From positions 62,001-126,000 of the forward strand of contig NZ_BCTT01000012.1 of NCBI RefSeq assembly GCF_001590905.1: a stretch of 64,000 bases of DNA. The letters run 5' to 3'. The notes beneath the pieces are model-generated. The model was not told where the DNA came from. It did not search any database and worked only from the letters and a program-made list of their open reading frames with translations. The translations under genes were made by a program, and so were the position numbers. How positions within the stretch are numbered: the stretch's first letter is position 1; each line of letters starts with the position of its first letter. The DNA comes from Serratia grimesii NBRC 13537. Its GTDB lineage: Bacteria; Pseudomonadota; Gammaproteobacteria; Enterobacterales; Enterobacteriaceae. This document shows, piece after piece, positions 39,705 through 48,825 of this stretch.

Positions 39705-40949
39705 TCAGCGCGGGAAGCCCGCGCGGGTCACCATGAGGCTCAAAATTAAGCACACCACGGCGCTGACCAGGAATAACAGGTTGACCGCCAAGTGCAGACT
39801 GGCATGGTCGATAACTACCCCCAACAGGATAGGGATCCAGTTGGCAATATAAGCAATAACATAAAACAGTGAAATCAATCTTGCATGGCTTGCCTTCGGT
39901 GAAATCAGATTCACCAACGTGGCGCTGCCGACAAAGATAGCCCCGTAAGCATAACCCGCAATCACCATACCGGCACTGGCCAGACCCAACGAATGAATCT
40001 GTATCGCTTCGGCGAACACCACAACTGACAGCGCTTGCGCCAGGCAGCCAAACATCAGCGAGTGACGAGCATTAACGCGGCGGCTCAGGATCTGGCTAAT
40101 ACCGGCAATCACCAGATAAACCGCAATCACATACCCGTAAACACCCCGGCTGTGCATACCCAGCAGTTTTTCTGACACGCTCGGGCCAATCGCCAGAATG
40201 CTGGCGGCCACAGCCCAACAGATAAATAGCGCACCCGCACACAGAAAGAACTTACCACCTGTAGCACGCAAGCCATCTGCCAGCGAACTTTTTTCTATTG
40301 TAGCTCCGGTTTCTGCGGTGCCACTAACTGGCGCGACAGAAGCAGTAACGGGCCATTTCAGCATCACACCGAGCGCGGCGATGGCCGCTACCGCCATGAT
40401 GATAATGAACGGCAATGACGTGGTATGGAACCCTGTTTGCAAGGCAATACCGCTGAAAATCGGCCCTAATGCCAGACCGGTGGTAAATGACAATGTCGCA
40501 ATCAATGCCGCATTTTTACCGCCGTCTTTCGGCCCAAAACGCACCAGCGCAATATTGGCTGCCCCGGTCAGTGCTCCGGTGCCTATCCCGGCCAGCAGAC
40601 GAGCCATAAACATCATCAGGAACGAATCGGCCATCGAAAATAATAAGGCCCCGGCCAGCACCACCAGCAGCGCAGGAACAATCATGCTGCGCAGGTCTTT
40701 CACCTTGCCGGCCATGTTGCCCACACCGAACAATGAAATCAGCACACCAGCAGCATAAGCGCCATAAATGACGGTCAGACTGACCGAGCTTAATGCCAAC
40801 TCATGTTGATAAAGCGGATAAAGCGGTGTCGGCGCACTGCTGTTGAGCAATGCGGACATTAATGCCAAGGCTAGAAACAGCAGGATGGCAAAATGTGACG
40901 CGCCCGAATTCGCTTTAGCTGCTTCATCAACAGCCACACCTTCAGACAT
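39705..40949 (-). CDS. Major facilitator superfamily transporter
   Basis: Inner-membrane secondary transporter of 414 residues with about 12 predicted helices in two six-helix halves; the cytoplasmic loop between them (about residues 190-220) is polar. The loop 2-3 region GVGNMAGKVKDLRS fits the MFS signature. Substrate unknown; I do not recognise the exact subfamily. The ATG at 40949 has GGGAGAG five bases upstream and is clearly preferred over the 18-codon-longer frame. Leftward, 184 bases beyond the EamA transporter, with its own strong terminator and an upstream pair of ATGCAT palindromes, so it may be its own transcript. Confidence 0.85.
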   Translation of the reverse strand: MSEGVAVDEAAKANSGASHFAILLFLALALMSALLNSSAPTPLYPLYQHELALSSVSLTVIYGAYAAGVLISLFGVGNMAGKVKDLRSMIVPALLVVLAGALLFSMADSFLMMFMARLLAGIGTGALTGAANIALVRFGPKDGGKNAALIATLSFTTGLALGPIFSGIALQTGFHTTSLPFIIIMAVAAIAALGVMLKWPVTASVAPVSGTAETGATIEKSSLADGLRATGGKFFLCAGALFICWAVAASILAIGPSVSEKLLGMHSRGVYGYVIAVYLVIAGISQILSRRVNARHSLMFGCLAQALSVVVFAEAIQIHSLGLASAGMVIAGYAYGAIFVGSATLVNLISPKASHARLISLFYVIAYIANWIPILLGVVIDHASLHLAVNLLFLVSAVVCLILSLMVTRAGFPR

Positions 40950-41054
40950 TTTTCTCTCCCGAAACAATCTGGATAAACACATAGCCCTGAAAACCAAACT
41001 CATCAGGAAACGCGTTTATCATACCGTTCGGGTATAACCGTAAAAATAGCCAAG

Positions 41055-41083
41055 AATGCATCATAGTGATTCATTAATGCATT
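41055..41083. promoter_or_regulatory. Paired ATGCAT palindromes upstream of the MFS gene
   Basis: Two AATGCAT palindromic sequences (41055-41061 and 41076-41083) lie 21 bases apart start to start, two helical turns, about 110 bases upstream of the MFS start. The spacing suggests an operator for a dimeric regulator, but none is assigned. Confidence 0.35.
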
Positions 41084-41133
41084 CGCGTTGGCAATACTCA
41101 CTGTTCTTTATGAAAGAAACAGGCTGGCAGTGG

Positions 41134-41997
41134 TTACACAGCCTCCACTTTCTGGGCCTTCGCTGGAGCGCGTTTCAAAATAGCCAGCGCACCGGAAAGA
41201 ATAATCAACGCCATGCCCCCGGCAGCAATGTAAGACAGCTTCTCGCCAAACAGCAGATAGCCAAGTAGCGTGGAAAAGATGATGGTGCTATAGGAAAGAA
41301 TGCTGACAATCACAGCATTACCGCTGCCATAGGCACGAGTCATGGTGATTTGCCCCAGGCTGCCAAATACGCCGATGGCACAGACACACAATATCATCGC
41401 GCTATCCAAGGCGGTGAACCCCACCACTGACGTCATTACGCCACCGACCAATGTCCCCACCAGAGAGAAGTAAAATACCACTCGCAGCTCGGGTTCCCCA
41501 CTGCGCACCAACTTGCCGACGTTAAAATAGGCCAATGCCGTAAGCAAGCCAGAAAGCAGGCCGATCAGGGTCGCCGCATACTCACCGTTTGGTGCGTCAG
41601 GGCGCAATAACACCAGAATACCGATAAACCCCAGCAGTACTGAGAACAGCAGCTTTCCGGTTAACTGACCCTTGGAAGTGACAAAGGCAATCGCCGATTG
41701 AAAAATCGGGTTGGTGTAACCCAACGTAGTGGCGGTGGCGATCGGCAGGTGGATCAGTGAATAGAAGCCGCAGTACATCGCCGCATTACCGATAGCCGCG
41801 CGTTTCATATGCAGGCCCAGATGCTGGGTACGAAAACCCAGATTTTTAACCTGAATCAGCGCGGCCACGATCAGGACATTAATGACGGAGCGGTAAAAAA
41901 TGATGTCGAAAAAGCCAACTTTGGCCGAAGCCAGTTTGATGCTGGCCCCCATCAGCGCAAAGAACCCGCTGGCGACAACCATCCACAAAGCAACCAT
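41134..41997 (-). CDS. EamA/DMT-family transporter
   Basis: Drug/metabolite-transporter superfamily protein of 287 residues with ten predicted helices arranged as two EamA repeats (about 1-135 and 145-280). Residues such as AAMYCGFYSLIHLPIATATTLGYTNPIF and the second-repeat YSTIIFSTLLGYLLFGE are typical. Probably exports a metabolite or amino acid; substrate unknown. ATG 41997 has GAGGAA at good spacing; the eight-codon-longer frame is rejected. It is leftward, downstream of the cupin gene, but a terminator intervenes, so it may depend on read-through or a promoter of its own. Confidence 0.87.
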   Translation of the reverse strand: MVALWMVVASGFFALMGASIKLASAKVGFFDIIFYRSVINVLIVAALIQVKNLGFRTQHLGLHMKRAAIGNAAMYCGFYSLIHLPIATATTLGYTNPIFQSAIAFVTSKGQLTGKLLFSVLLGFIGILVLLRPDAPNGEYAATLIGLLSGLLTALAYFNVGKLVRSGEPELRVVFYFSLVGTLVGGVMTSVVGFTALDSAMILCVCAIGVFGSLGQITMTRAYGSGNAVIVSILSYSTIIFSTLLGYLLFGEKLSYIAAGGMALIILSGALAILKRAPAKAQKVEAV

Positions 41998-42033
41998 GAT
42001 TTCCTCAGAATGCTGCCCCAACGGGCGACAAAA

Positions 42034-42060
42034 ATAAAACGGGGCGAATCTCTTCGCCCC
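42034..42060 (-). terminator. Terminator downstream of the cupin gene
   Basis: Stem GGGGCGAA / TTCGCCCC with a 4-base loop; on the minus strand it is followed by GTTTTATTTTTG. It ends the ThDP enzyme-cupin transcript before the EamA gene. Confidence 0.85.
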
Positions 42061-42099
42061 CTACGGCAACAGCACCGCTGTGTGAAAGACGACTGGCTA

Positions 42100-42525
42100 T
42101 TATTCGGCAGCTTTCACCGTCAAGGGCTTGTTATCGGCACAGGCGAAGAACACCAGCATTTCGGCCCCCTTATCACCGGAGACGCCCTGATGCACAATAT
42201 CTACCGTGTCGGTAAAGGAGTCACCCTGCTTAAAAGTGTGCTTCACACCCGTTTTCTTTACTGTCAGCGAGACGCTGCCGCCCGTCATATAGACTGCGCT
42301 GATGCACGGATGAGTATGCCAGGCGAGCACCTTGTTCGGCTCAACGGTCACCTTCAACATGGTGATCTGCGGAGCGCCGGTAGGATAATGCTGGTACGGC
42401 GAACCCTCCCACGACGTCTCTGTTTTCAGAAGAGTTTCTTTGGTAATGCCTTCACCGTGATCGTCCGCGGCCTGTGCATAGCCGTGAAATGCCATCATTA
42501 ATGCCAGAAGTGTCAGTTTATACAT
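42100..42525 (-). CDS. Exported cupin-domain protein
   Basis: 141-residue protein with a cleavable signal peptide (MYKLTLLALMMAFHGYAQA, AXA-type site) and a single cupin beta-barrel, so it should be periplasmic. Cupin motif 1 is seen as AWHTHPCISAVYMTGG with two metal-binding histidines; motif 2 is around DIVHQGVSGDKGAEML. It could be a small metalloenzyme or a ligand-binding protein; function is unknown. GGAG precedes the ATG. It lies 90 bases downstream of the ThDP enzyme gene on the same strand and ends at a terminator, so the two are probably co-transcribed. Two free cysteines (in HPCIS and FFACAD) are notable for a periplasmic protein. Confidence 0.83.
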   Translation of the reverse strand: MYKLTLLALMMAFHGYAQAADDHGEGITKETLLKTETSWEGSPYQHYPTGAPQITMLKVTVEPNKVLAWHTHPCISAVYMTGGSVSLTVKKTGVKHTFKQGDSFTDTVDIVHQGVSGDKGAEMLVFFACADNKPLTVKAAE

Positions 42526-42615
42526 CGTTATCGCTCCATGACTACTGTAAGTAAAATAGAATGGCGTGATACAAAGGACAATAAAGACGGCTCCCGGATT
42601 AACAGGGCTACGCCC

Positions 42616-44448
42616 TTACACGCCTTTGATACGCTGCTCGTATTCTACGATGCTCTCGGCATAGTATCGATTAGGCGCCACATGATTTCCCACCAACACT
42701 TCTATCAGAAACGGGCCGTCGTGTTCGGCCGCTGCAACCAGCGCGTCATCCAATTCCTCCAGCGTTGCCGCTTTGGCTGAGGAGACGCCCAGACTGTTGG
42801 CGAAGGCTTTCCAGTCGTGATTGGGCAGCGCAGTGTAATCCGCCGATACACCACGGTTTTGCAACGTGTCGATATGCATTGCACCGTGGGCACAGTTGTT
42901 CATCACCACAAAGGTCATTTTGACCTGATAACGAGCGGCCGTCTGAATTTCCATACCGTGCATCAGCATACAGCCATCCCCCGTGACCACCACGCAATTA
43001 CGGTGCGGAGCCGCCAGCTTGATGCCAATACCCGCACAAATCGCCCACCCCATCGGTGCCAACGAGCTTGAGGTATGGTAATCGCCACGCCCACTCGCCA
43101 GCCAGTGGTGCGCCATAAAGATACGGTGTGCGCCAGAGTCGACCACGACGTTCGTGTCTTGATCCATATGGCGACGAATGCGTTTGATGGCATCACCGGG
43201 GTACATGTTTGCCTCACCCACCGCAAGACGCGCTTGCAAATCAGGGCGCTGTTGCTCCAACGGTAACTGACACACCTGCTCAAGCCAGACATCGCGCAGC
43301 ACTTTGATATCGGCCAGATGCGTATCTTCGTCATTGACCGCATCCAACAGGTGTTGTAATGCCCCCGTCAGGCTAGAGAAAATCTGCATATCCGGCTGGT
43401 AGTGCGAACTGACCTTGTCAAAATCTTCATCGATCACCACCAGCGTTTTCGTGCCATGTAACCGTGAGTTCCAGTTCAGGCTATCGCGCTGGCTGAGATC
43501 GCAACCCAATACCAGCAGCACATCAACGTCATCACCATTGATGGTCTCTACTGCCCGGGTGTGGCCGGCGAAGCCATACAGACCCAGTGCCAGCGCATGT
43601 CCCTCAGGGAAAGCCCCCTTTCCGGATAGCGTCGTGGCGACCGGCAAGCGGTACTTCTCCGCCAGACGCAGCAACAAGGCTGCATCCTGCGGGTTGTTCA
43701 TGCGGTTACCGACCAGACAAGCAACTTTTAGCCCACGCAACAGATAATCATCCAGCACCTGATCCAGCCCCTGCTGATCGATTGCCGCTTCACGGCACTG
43801 CGGTGTTGTGCGTGGCGGGCTGGCATCATGATTACCGGCAACCACTTTCTTTTGCATATCGACCGGCACGCTCAAATAAGCGCGGCCTTTGCGTTGGGTG
43901 TTCAGACACGACAAACTGCGCCGCAGCTCATGTTGCAACGTAAGGTTGTTTTTCACTTCTATGGCGGCGGAAAGCAATGGCTTGACGATAGTCAGCTCAT
44001 CGATGCCGCTATTGCTGCCATCCTGGAAAGCACCTTGCGCTTCATGATACGTGGCGATACCGCCGGCCAGATACAGCACCGGGATTTTATCAGCCTGTGC
44101 GGCAGCCATCGCCGGCAAAAAATTCATGGTGCCGGGGCCGGAGATACCCAGGCAAACGCCAAATTTGCGGTTAGCACGGGCGTAACCGTCCGCCATAAAA
44201 CCACAGGCGGTTTCATGGGCACCGACGATGCCGGTGATGCCTGAATGTTCAATGGATTTAATCAGTGGGTACACCAGCTTGCCGGGTACCAGGAATATGT
44301 GCTGAATGCCGCGGGCTTCAATACCCTGGATAATCACATCAGCATTACTTTGTGTTGCCGCTTTCGCGCCGGGTGTCGCAATAACCCTAACACCATCCGC
44401 AGTCGCCAGGGCAACAGGGGTGTATAACTTCTCTGCGTGAGACTCCAT
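42616..44448 (-). CDS. Thiamine diphosphate-dependent enzyme, acetolactate synthase-like
   Basis: Member of the pyruvate oxidase/acetohydroxyacid synthase superfamily, 610 residues. The N-terminal pyrimidine-binding domain has the catalytic Glu in GAHETACGFMADGYAR; a central Rossmann-like domain follows (about 210-340); the C-terminal diphosphate-binding domain has the ThDP motif starting TGDGCMLMHG and ending in FVVMNNCAHG. The reaction is unknown; the acetolactate synthase, sulfoacetaldehyde acetyltransferase and oxalyl-CoA decarboxylase branches are all possible, and a separate small subunit is absent. ATG 44448 is preferred over TTG 44475, though its ribosome-binding site is weak. Divergent from a LysR regulator and followed by a cupin gene, suggesting a regulated metabolic unit. 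Confidence 0.85.
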   Translation of the reverse strand: MESHAEKLYTPVALATADGVRVIATPGAKAATQSNADVIIQGIEARGIQHIFLVPGKLVYPLIKSIEHSGITGIVGAHETACGFMADGYARANRKFGVCLGISGPGTMNFLPAMAAAQADKIPVLYLAGGIATYHEAQGAFQDGSNSGIDELTIVKPLLSAAIEVKNNLTLQHELRRSLSCLNTQRKGRAYLSVPVDMQKKVVAGNHDASPPRTTPQCREAAIDQQGLDQVLDDYLLRGLKVACLVGNRMNNPQDAALLLRLAEKYRLPVATTLSGKGAFPEGHALALGLYGFAGHTRAVETINGDDVDVLLVLGCDLSQRDSLNWNSRLHGTKTLVVIDEDFDKVSSHYQPDMQIFSSLTGALQHLLDAVNDEDTHLADIKVLRDVWLEQVCQLPLEQQRPDLQARLAVGEANMYPGDAIKRIRRHMDQDTNVVVDSGAHRIFMAHHWLASGRGDYHTSSSLAPMGWAICAGIGIKLAAPHRNCVVVTGDGCMLMHGMEIQTAARYQVKMTFVVMNNCAHGAMHIDTLQNRGVSADYTALPNHDWKAFANSLGVSSAKAATLEELDDALVAAAEHDGPFLIEVLVGNHVAPNRYYAESIVEYEQRIKGV

Positions 44449-44784
44449 TTTTAATGTCCAGTCGTGGTGGGTCAACCTGATATAGAGTCGATCCCACCAG
44501 GCGATTAGCCACAGAGACAGGCTCTCATGCGTATCTGCTTACGCGTTTAAGGTAACATTGGCACAAAATGTGCGCCAGATCACAGCATAAACGTTGATAA
44601 GCATAAAGATTGTCGGGTAAAAATAAAGATGCAAAAGTGCTTCACGTTGATGCATTTATTCATATCCTGAAACATAATAAATAATTATGATACGTGGGCC
44701 TCATTTGCAGCCTGAACCAGAGCCTGTACGGTTGCGCAAGAATGAACACTGACAAGACCGATAAGCCTGTACAAAGGAAATGGC
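44449..44784. promoter_or_regulatory. Divergent control region, ThDP enzyme / LysR regulator
   Basis: A 336-base AT-rich region without genes between divergent promoters, the classic layout for a LysR regulator and its target. TGTGCGCCAGATCACA at 44569-44584 matches the CRP consensus TGTGA-N6-TCACA but for one base, suggesting catabolite control. An ATGCAT palindrome occurs at 44650-44655, as upstream of the MFS gene. Exact promoter hexamers were not assigned. Confidence 0.5.
44566..44587. promoter_or_regulatory. Candidate CRP site
   Basis: Arms TGTGC and TCACA separated by six bases; one mismatch to consensus. About 120 bases upstream of the ThDP enzyme start and 200 upstream of the LysR start. 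Confidence 0.5.
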
Positions 44785-45660
44785 ATGATGAATTGGGATG
44801 ACGCACGCTTCTTCCTGGCGGTCGCGCGCTGCGGCACTTTACGAAAAGCCGCCAATGAACTACACGTCGATCAGGCCACCGTCGGGCGGCGCATTACCGC
44901 GTTTGAAGAGAGCTTGGGCTCCAAGCTGTTTATCCGCACGCCAAAATCCTTTTCCCTCAGTCCATTGGGTGAAGAAATGCTGGCCGACGTGATGAATATG
45001 GAAAACGCAGTACAAGCGATTGGCCGCAAAGCCACCAGTGGTGACGACAGCCTGTGCGGCAATGTGCGCATCGCCACGACGGATACCATGGCTGAAGCCT
45101 TTGTCATCCCGGCGTTGAAAGCGCTGCGGGAGCAACACCCGTTAATTACGGTTACGATGCTGACAGCGGTGAATATCTCTGACATTTCTTATCGCGGTGC
45201 CGATTTAGCAATCCGGGGTGCGCGGCCAGAATCCGACGAACTCATTATCAAGCGCATGGCCACTATCGAAATGGGGCTGTATGCAACGCAGGATTACCTC
45301 GACAAACACGGCATGCCGACCAAAGGCGACCATCTGCGCGGTCACGATCTGCTGATGTTCCCACGCGAACTGGTACCACGACACTGGAACGACTTCTGTG
45401 GCGAAGCGCTGATCGACCCTAACGTGGTGCTTCAGTGCAATTCACAGCTGCTTCTGCGTTCGGCAACGCGTAACGGTTTGGGGATCGGCCTGCTATCTTC
45501 CTTCCTGGCGGATAAAGATCCGGACCTGGTGCGCATCTTCCCAGAGAATAAAGACTGGGTAGATATTTGGTTGGTGCTGCACCCTGATCTGCAACGTGCG
45601 GCGCGCGTGCGTGCTGTGGTACAGGTTCTGGAAGAGTCGTTTAAAAACAACCCCGGCTGA
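44785..45660 (+). CDS. LysR-family transcriptional regulator
   Basis: 291-residue LysR-type regulator. The winged helix-turn-helix occupies about residues 1-62 ([29 protein letters not shown]), followed by the linker helix and a periplasmic-binding-like effector domain from about residue 90 ([16 protein letters not shown]). Ligand unknown. The first of two adjacent ATGs has AGGA at good spacing. Divergent from the ThDP enzyme gene across 336 bases, so it most likely controls that gene and perhaps the cupin and transporters. A bidirectional terminator separates it from the nuo operon. Confidence 0.92.
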   Translation: MMNWDDARFFLAVARCGTLRKAANELHVDQATVGRRITAFEESLGSKLFIRTPKSFSLSPLGEEMLADVMNMENAVQAIGRKATSGDDSLCGNVRIATTDTMAEAFVIPALKALREQHPLITVTMLTAVNISDISYRGADLAIRGARPESDELIIKRMATIEMGLYATQDYLDKHGMPTKGDHLRGHDLLMFPRELVPRHWNDFCGEALIDPNVVLQCNSQLLLRSATRNGLGIGLLSSFLADKDPDLVRIFPENKDWVDIWLVLHPDLQRAARVRAVVQVLEESFKNNPG

Positions 45661-45687
45661 TCCCTCACCTTATGCCCCCCGCCCCAT

Positions 45688-45716
45688 AAAAAAAGGTCGC
45701 CGAAGCGACCTTTTTT
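45688..45716. terminator. Bidirectional terminator, LysR gene / nuoN
   Basis: Stem GGTCGC / GCGACC with a CGAA loop, flanked by an A-run before and TTTTTT after, so a U-tract forms on both strands. It ends the LysR transcript and the 15-kb nuo operon. Confidence 0.93.
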
Positions 45717-45732
45717 ACTGCCTTGATGCCTA

Positions 45733-47190
45733 TCAGAACATCGGCTGTGCCATCTGCACCAGCGTAATCAGCGGCTGTGGATAAACACCCAACAGCAGCA
45801 CCAACGCGGCGGAAATCAGCACAACAACACCACCCGCGGTCAACGCCCAGTTATTTGGGGTATCACGCTGCAATGCTTCCGGTGCACTGAGGAACAGGCT
45901 GACGGTCACACGCAGGTAGTAGTACAAACCAATGGCACTGCCCAGTACCACTGCACCGGTCAACCACCACAGGTGAGCACTGACACCCATCGCGATAACA
46001 AAGAACTTACCGATAAAGCCCAGCGTCATCGGAATACCGGCCAGTGACAACATCATCACTGTCATGACCGCAGACAGGATTGGCTTATGCCAGAACAGAC
46101 CACGGTAAGAGAACAGTGAATCGGCGTCTGGACCACGATATGGGCTAGACATCAGGCTGACCACACCGAACGCACCCAGGCTGCTGAACAGGTAACCTGC
46201 CAGGTAAACACCGGCGGTTTCCAGCGACAGTTGATGGGTTTGCACCGCAATCAACGCCACCAGCAGATAACCCAGATGGGCGATCGACGAGTAACCCAGC
46301 AGACGCTTGATGTTGGTTTGGCTGATGGCCATCAGGTTGCCGAACAGAATCGAACAGACTGCAATGATTGCCAGCACCATACGCAACGCTTCGTTATCGG
46401 CGGCTGGTGCATACAGGAACAAACGCATCACTACGGCAAAGATCGCAATCTTGCTGGCGGTCGCCAGGAAGGTTGAAACCGGCGCAGGTGCACCCTGATA
46501 CACATCCGGTGTCCACAGTTGGAACGGCACCAGTGACAGCTTGAAGCCCAAGCCAACAATCATCATGCCCATACCCGCCAGGATCAGCGGCTGGTGCATC
46601 ATATTTTCTTGCAGGCTTTTGCCCAGGCCGGCCAGTGACAGATCGCCAGACTCGGCATACAGCAGCGCCATACCAAACAGCAGGAATGATGATGCCGCAG
46701 CAGACAACAGCATGTACTTGATAGCCGCTTCCAGAGGACGCTTCTGGCGGTAGGCATAACCCACCAGACCAAACAGCGGCAACGAGATCAGTTCAATACC
46801 GAGGAACAGCGATGCCAAATGGTTGGCGCTCGCCAGCAGAATACCACCCAGGGTAGCAATCAGCACCAGCAGGTAGAATTCTTCACGGTTATCTGGGTAA
46901 CCCACCAGCCAAGGATAGGCAAAGGTACAGGTCGCCAGACTCGCCAGTATCACCAGCCCGGTATAGAACATCGAGTAGCCGTCAACCCGCAGCAGCGGGG
47001 TGACGTCCATTGGGCCAGCCTGGCCGACAAAGTACAGCGAAAGCAGCGCCAGGTTTAGACCGATCACGGTTAGGGTGGCGTTGATAAAGTGGTCGCGTCG
47101 CCACGCAATGCCTAGCATCACAACCACCACCGTCAATCCGACGATCAACAGTGGTAGCAATGCGATCAGTTGTTGAGGAGTTATTGTCAT
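45733..47190 (-). CDS. nuoN: NADH-quinone oxidoreductase subunit N
   Basis: Antiporter-like, proton-translocating membrane subunit of complex I, homologous to Mrp-type antiporters. The 485 residues equal the E. coli length, with about 14 helices. The conserved Glu on helix 5 is seen in [16 protein letters not shown] and lysines of the proton path in SASSF-adjacent [11 protein letters not shown] and in [18 protein letters not shown]. The last gene of the operon, six bases after nuoM; a terminator follows. Confidence 0.98.
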   Translation of the reverse strand: MTITPQQLIALLPLLIVGLTVVVVMLGIAWRRDHFINATLTVIGLNLALLSLYFVGQAGPMDVTPLLRVDGYSMFYTGLVILASLATCTFAYPWLVGYPDNREEFYLLVLIATLGGILLASANHLASLFLGIELISLPLFGLVGYAYRQKRPLEAAIKYMLLSAAASSFLLFGMALLYAESGDLSLAGLGKSLQENMMHQPLILAGMGMMIVGLGFKLSLVPFQLWTPDVYQGAPAPVSTFLATASKIAIFAVVMRLFLYAPAADNEALRMVLAIIAVCSILFGNLMAISQTNIKRLLGYSSIAHLGYLLVALIAVQTHQLSLETAGVYLAGYLFSSLGAFGVVSLMSSPYRGPDADSLFSYRGLFWHKPILSAVMTVMMLSLAGIPMTLGFIGKFFVIAMGVSAHLWWLTGAVVLGSAIGLYYYLRVTVSLFLSAPEALQRDTPNNWALTAGGVVVLISAALVLLLGVYPQPLITLVQMAQPMF

Positions 47191-47196
47191 GGCGAA

Positions 47197-48726
47197 TTAC
47201 GGCCTTGTTGTTGAAATTGCTGAAACTGACGAACCAAACCAGTGTTGCACGTTGCTCATCGCCGCATGAGAAGTGTCCAGAATCGGCTGCGGGTAAACCC
47301 CCAGCAGAACCAGCAACACCACCAGTAACAGGATGATGAACAGCTCACGCGCGGTCATGCCCGGCAAGGGTTGGTCAGACTTGGCTTTGCCGTAGTAGGC
47401 ACGCTGCATCATGATCAACGAATAGACCGAAGCAAACACCAGACCGAAGGTAGAAATCACGGTGATCACCGGCACAACCTGATAGCTGCCGAACAGGATC
47501 ATGAATTCACCGACGAAGTTACCGGTACCCGGCATGCCCAGGGTCGCCACCGCGAAGAACAGTGACAAAGCAGGAATGTATTTAATACGTCCCCACAAGC
47601 CACCCATCTCACGCATGTCACGAGTATGCAGACGTTCGTACAGCTGACCACAGATGATGAACATACCGGCCGCAGACAGACCGTGTGCAATCATCTGAAT
47701 CACCGCGCCTTGGTAAGCCAATTGGCTACCCGTGTAGATGGCAATCAGTACGAAGCCCATATGGGAAACTGAAGTGTAAGCAATCAAACGCTTGATATCG
47801 GTCTGTGCAAACGCCATCCAGGCACCGTAGAAGATACCGACCACACCCAACCACATCGCGATTGGCGCAAACTCATGTGACGCTTCAGGGAACAACGGCA
47901 GGCTGAAACGCAACAGACCGTAGGCCGCGGTTTTCAGCAAGATCCCCGCCAGGTCCACAGAACCTGCGGTTGGTGCCTGGCTATGCGCATCTGGCAACCA
48001 ACCGTGCAATGGCACCACCGGCATTTTCACTGCGAATGCGATGAAGAAACCCAGCATCAGCAGGTATTGCACGTTATGTGACATTGGCGTTTGCAGCAGG
48101 TCTTCGTAATCGAAGGTCCACACGCCGGTCGCGTTATAGTGCACGAACACCAGGCCCATAATGGCAATCAACATCACCAGACCACTGGCCTGGGTATAGA
48201 TGAAGAACTTGGTAGCCGCAGTAATACGGGTCTTCCCGTCCGACGCCTTGTGACCCCAGAGTGCAATCAGGAAGTACATCGGCACCAACATCATTTCCCA
48301 GAAGAAGAAGAACAGGAACATGTCGATGGCGAGGAACACGCCGATTACCCCACCCAGAATCCACAGCAGGTTCAGGTGGAAGAAGCCCTGGTATTTCTGG
48401 ATTTCACGCCAGGAACAAAGAATTGCCAGCACGCCCAGCAGGCCGGTCAGCACCACCATCAGCAGTGACAGGCCGTCCAGCGCCAGGTGGATGGAAATAC
48501 CAAAGCGTGGGATCCACGGCAGCAGGAATTCAGACTGCCACTGCGGTATGCCTTTCGGCGTAGTCAATGTGTAGCCACCCTGCATCCACAGATACAGAGA
48601 AAGCGCCAATGTCAGCCCCATTGCGATTAATGCAATCCAGCGCGGCACCTTAGTACCGAAGCGCTCAAACTGCCAGCACAGCAGACCGCCAATAAAGGGG
48701 ATAAGAATTAGCCAAGGTAATAGCAT
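47197..48726 (-). CDS. nuoM: NADH-quinone oxidoreductase subunit M
   Basis: Antiporter-like membrane subunit of complex I, 509 residues with about 14 helices. The essential helix-5 Glu is visible in FLFFFFWEMMLVPMYF, and the lysine-containing discontinuous helix regions in TDIKRLIAYTSVSHMGF. The ATG at 48726 follows a 99-base gap after nuoL that contains a perfect 12-bp hairpin; other gaps in this operon are mostly shorter. Six bases separate it from nuoN. Confidence 0.98.
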   Translation of the reverse strand: MLLPWLILIPFIGGLLCWQFERFGTKVPRWIALIAMGLTLALSLYLWMQGGYTLTTPKGIPQWQSEFLLPWIPRFGISIHLALDGLSLLMVVLTGLLGVLAILCSWREIQKYQGFFHLNLLWILGGVIGVFLAIDMFLFFFFWEMMLVPMYFLIALWGHKASDGKTRITAATKFFIYTQASGLVMLIAIMGLVFVHYNATGVWTFDYEDLLQTPMSHNVQYLLMLGFFIAFAVKMPVVPLHGWLPDAHSQAPTAGSVDLAGILLKTAAYGLLRFSLPLFPEASHEFAPIAMWLGVVGIFYGAWMAFAQTDIKRLIAYTSVSHMGFVLIAIYTGSQLAYQGAVIQMIAHGLSAAGMFIICGQLYERLHTRDMREMGGLWGRIKYIPALSLFFAVATLGMPGTGNFVGEFMILFGSYQVVPVITVISTFGLVFASVYSLIMMQRAYYGKAKSDQPLPGMTARELFIILLLVVLLVLLGVYPQPILDTSHAAMSNVQHWFGSSVSAISTTRP

Positions 48727-48767
48727 GGCGTTTTGTGTCCCTTATACGAATAATTTCAAACTTTGTA

Positions 48768-48794
48768 CGTAGCGCCTGCCCTGCAGGCGCTACG
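48768..48794. repeat. Perfect 12-bp hairpin in the nuoL-nuoM gap
   Basis: Arms CGTAGCGCCTGC and GCAGGCGCTACG are perfectly complementary around a 3-base CCT loop. No T-run follows on the minus strand (ACAAAGTTTG), so it is more like a REP-type palindrome or RNA processing/stability element than a terminator. Confidence 0.7.
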
Positions 48795-48825
48795 CCCGAA
48801 AAATGCGTCTGTTTAAATTATTCAA

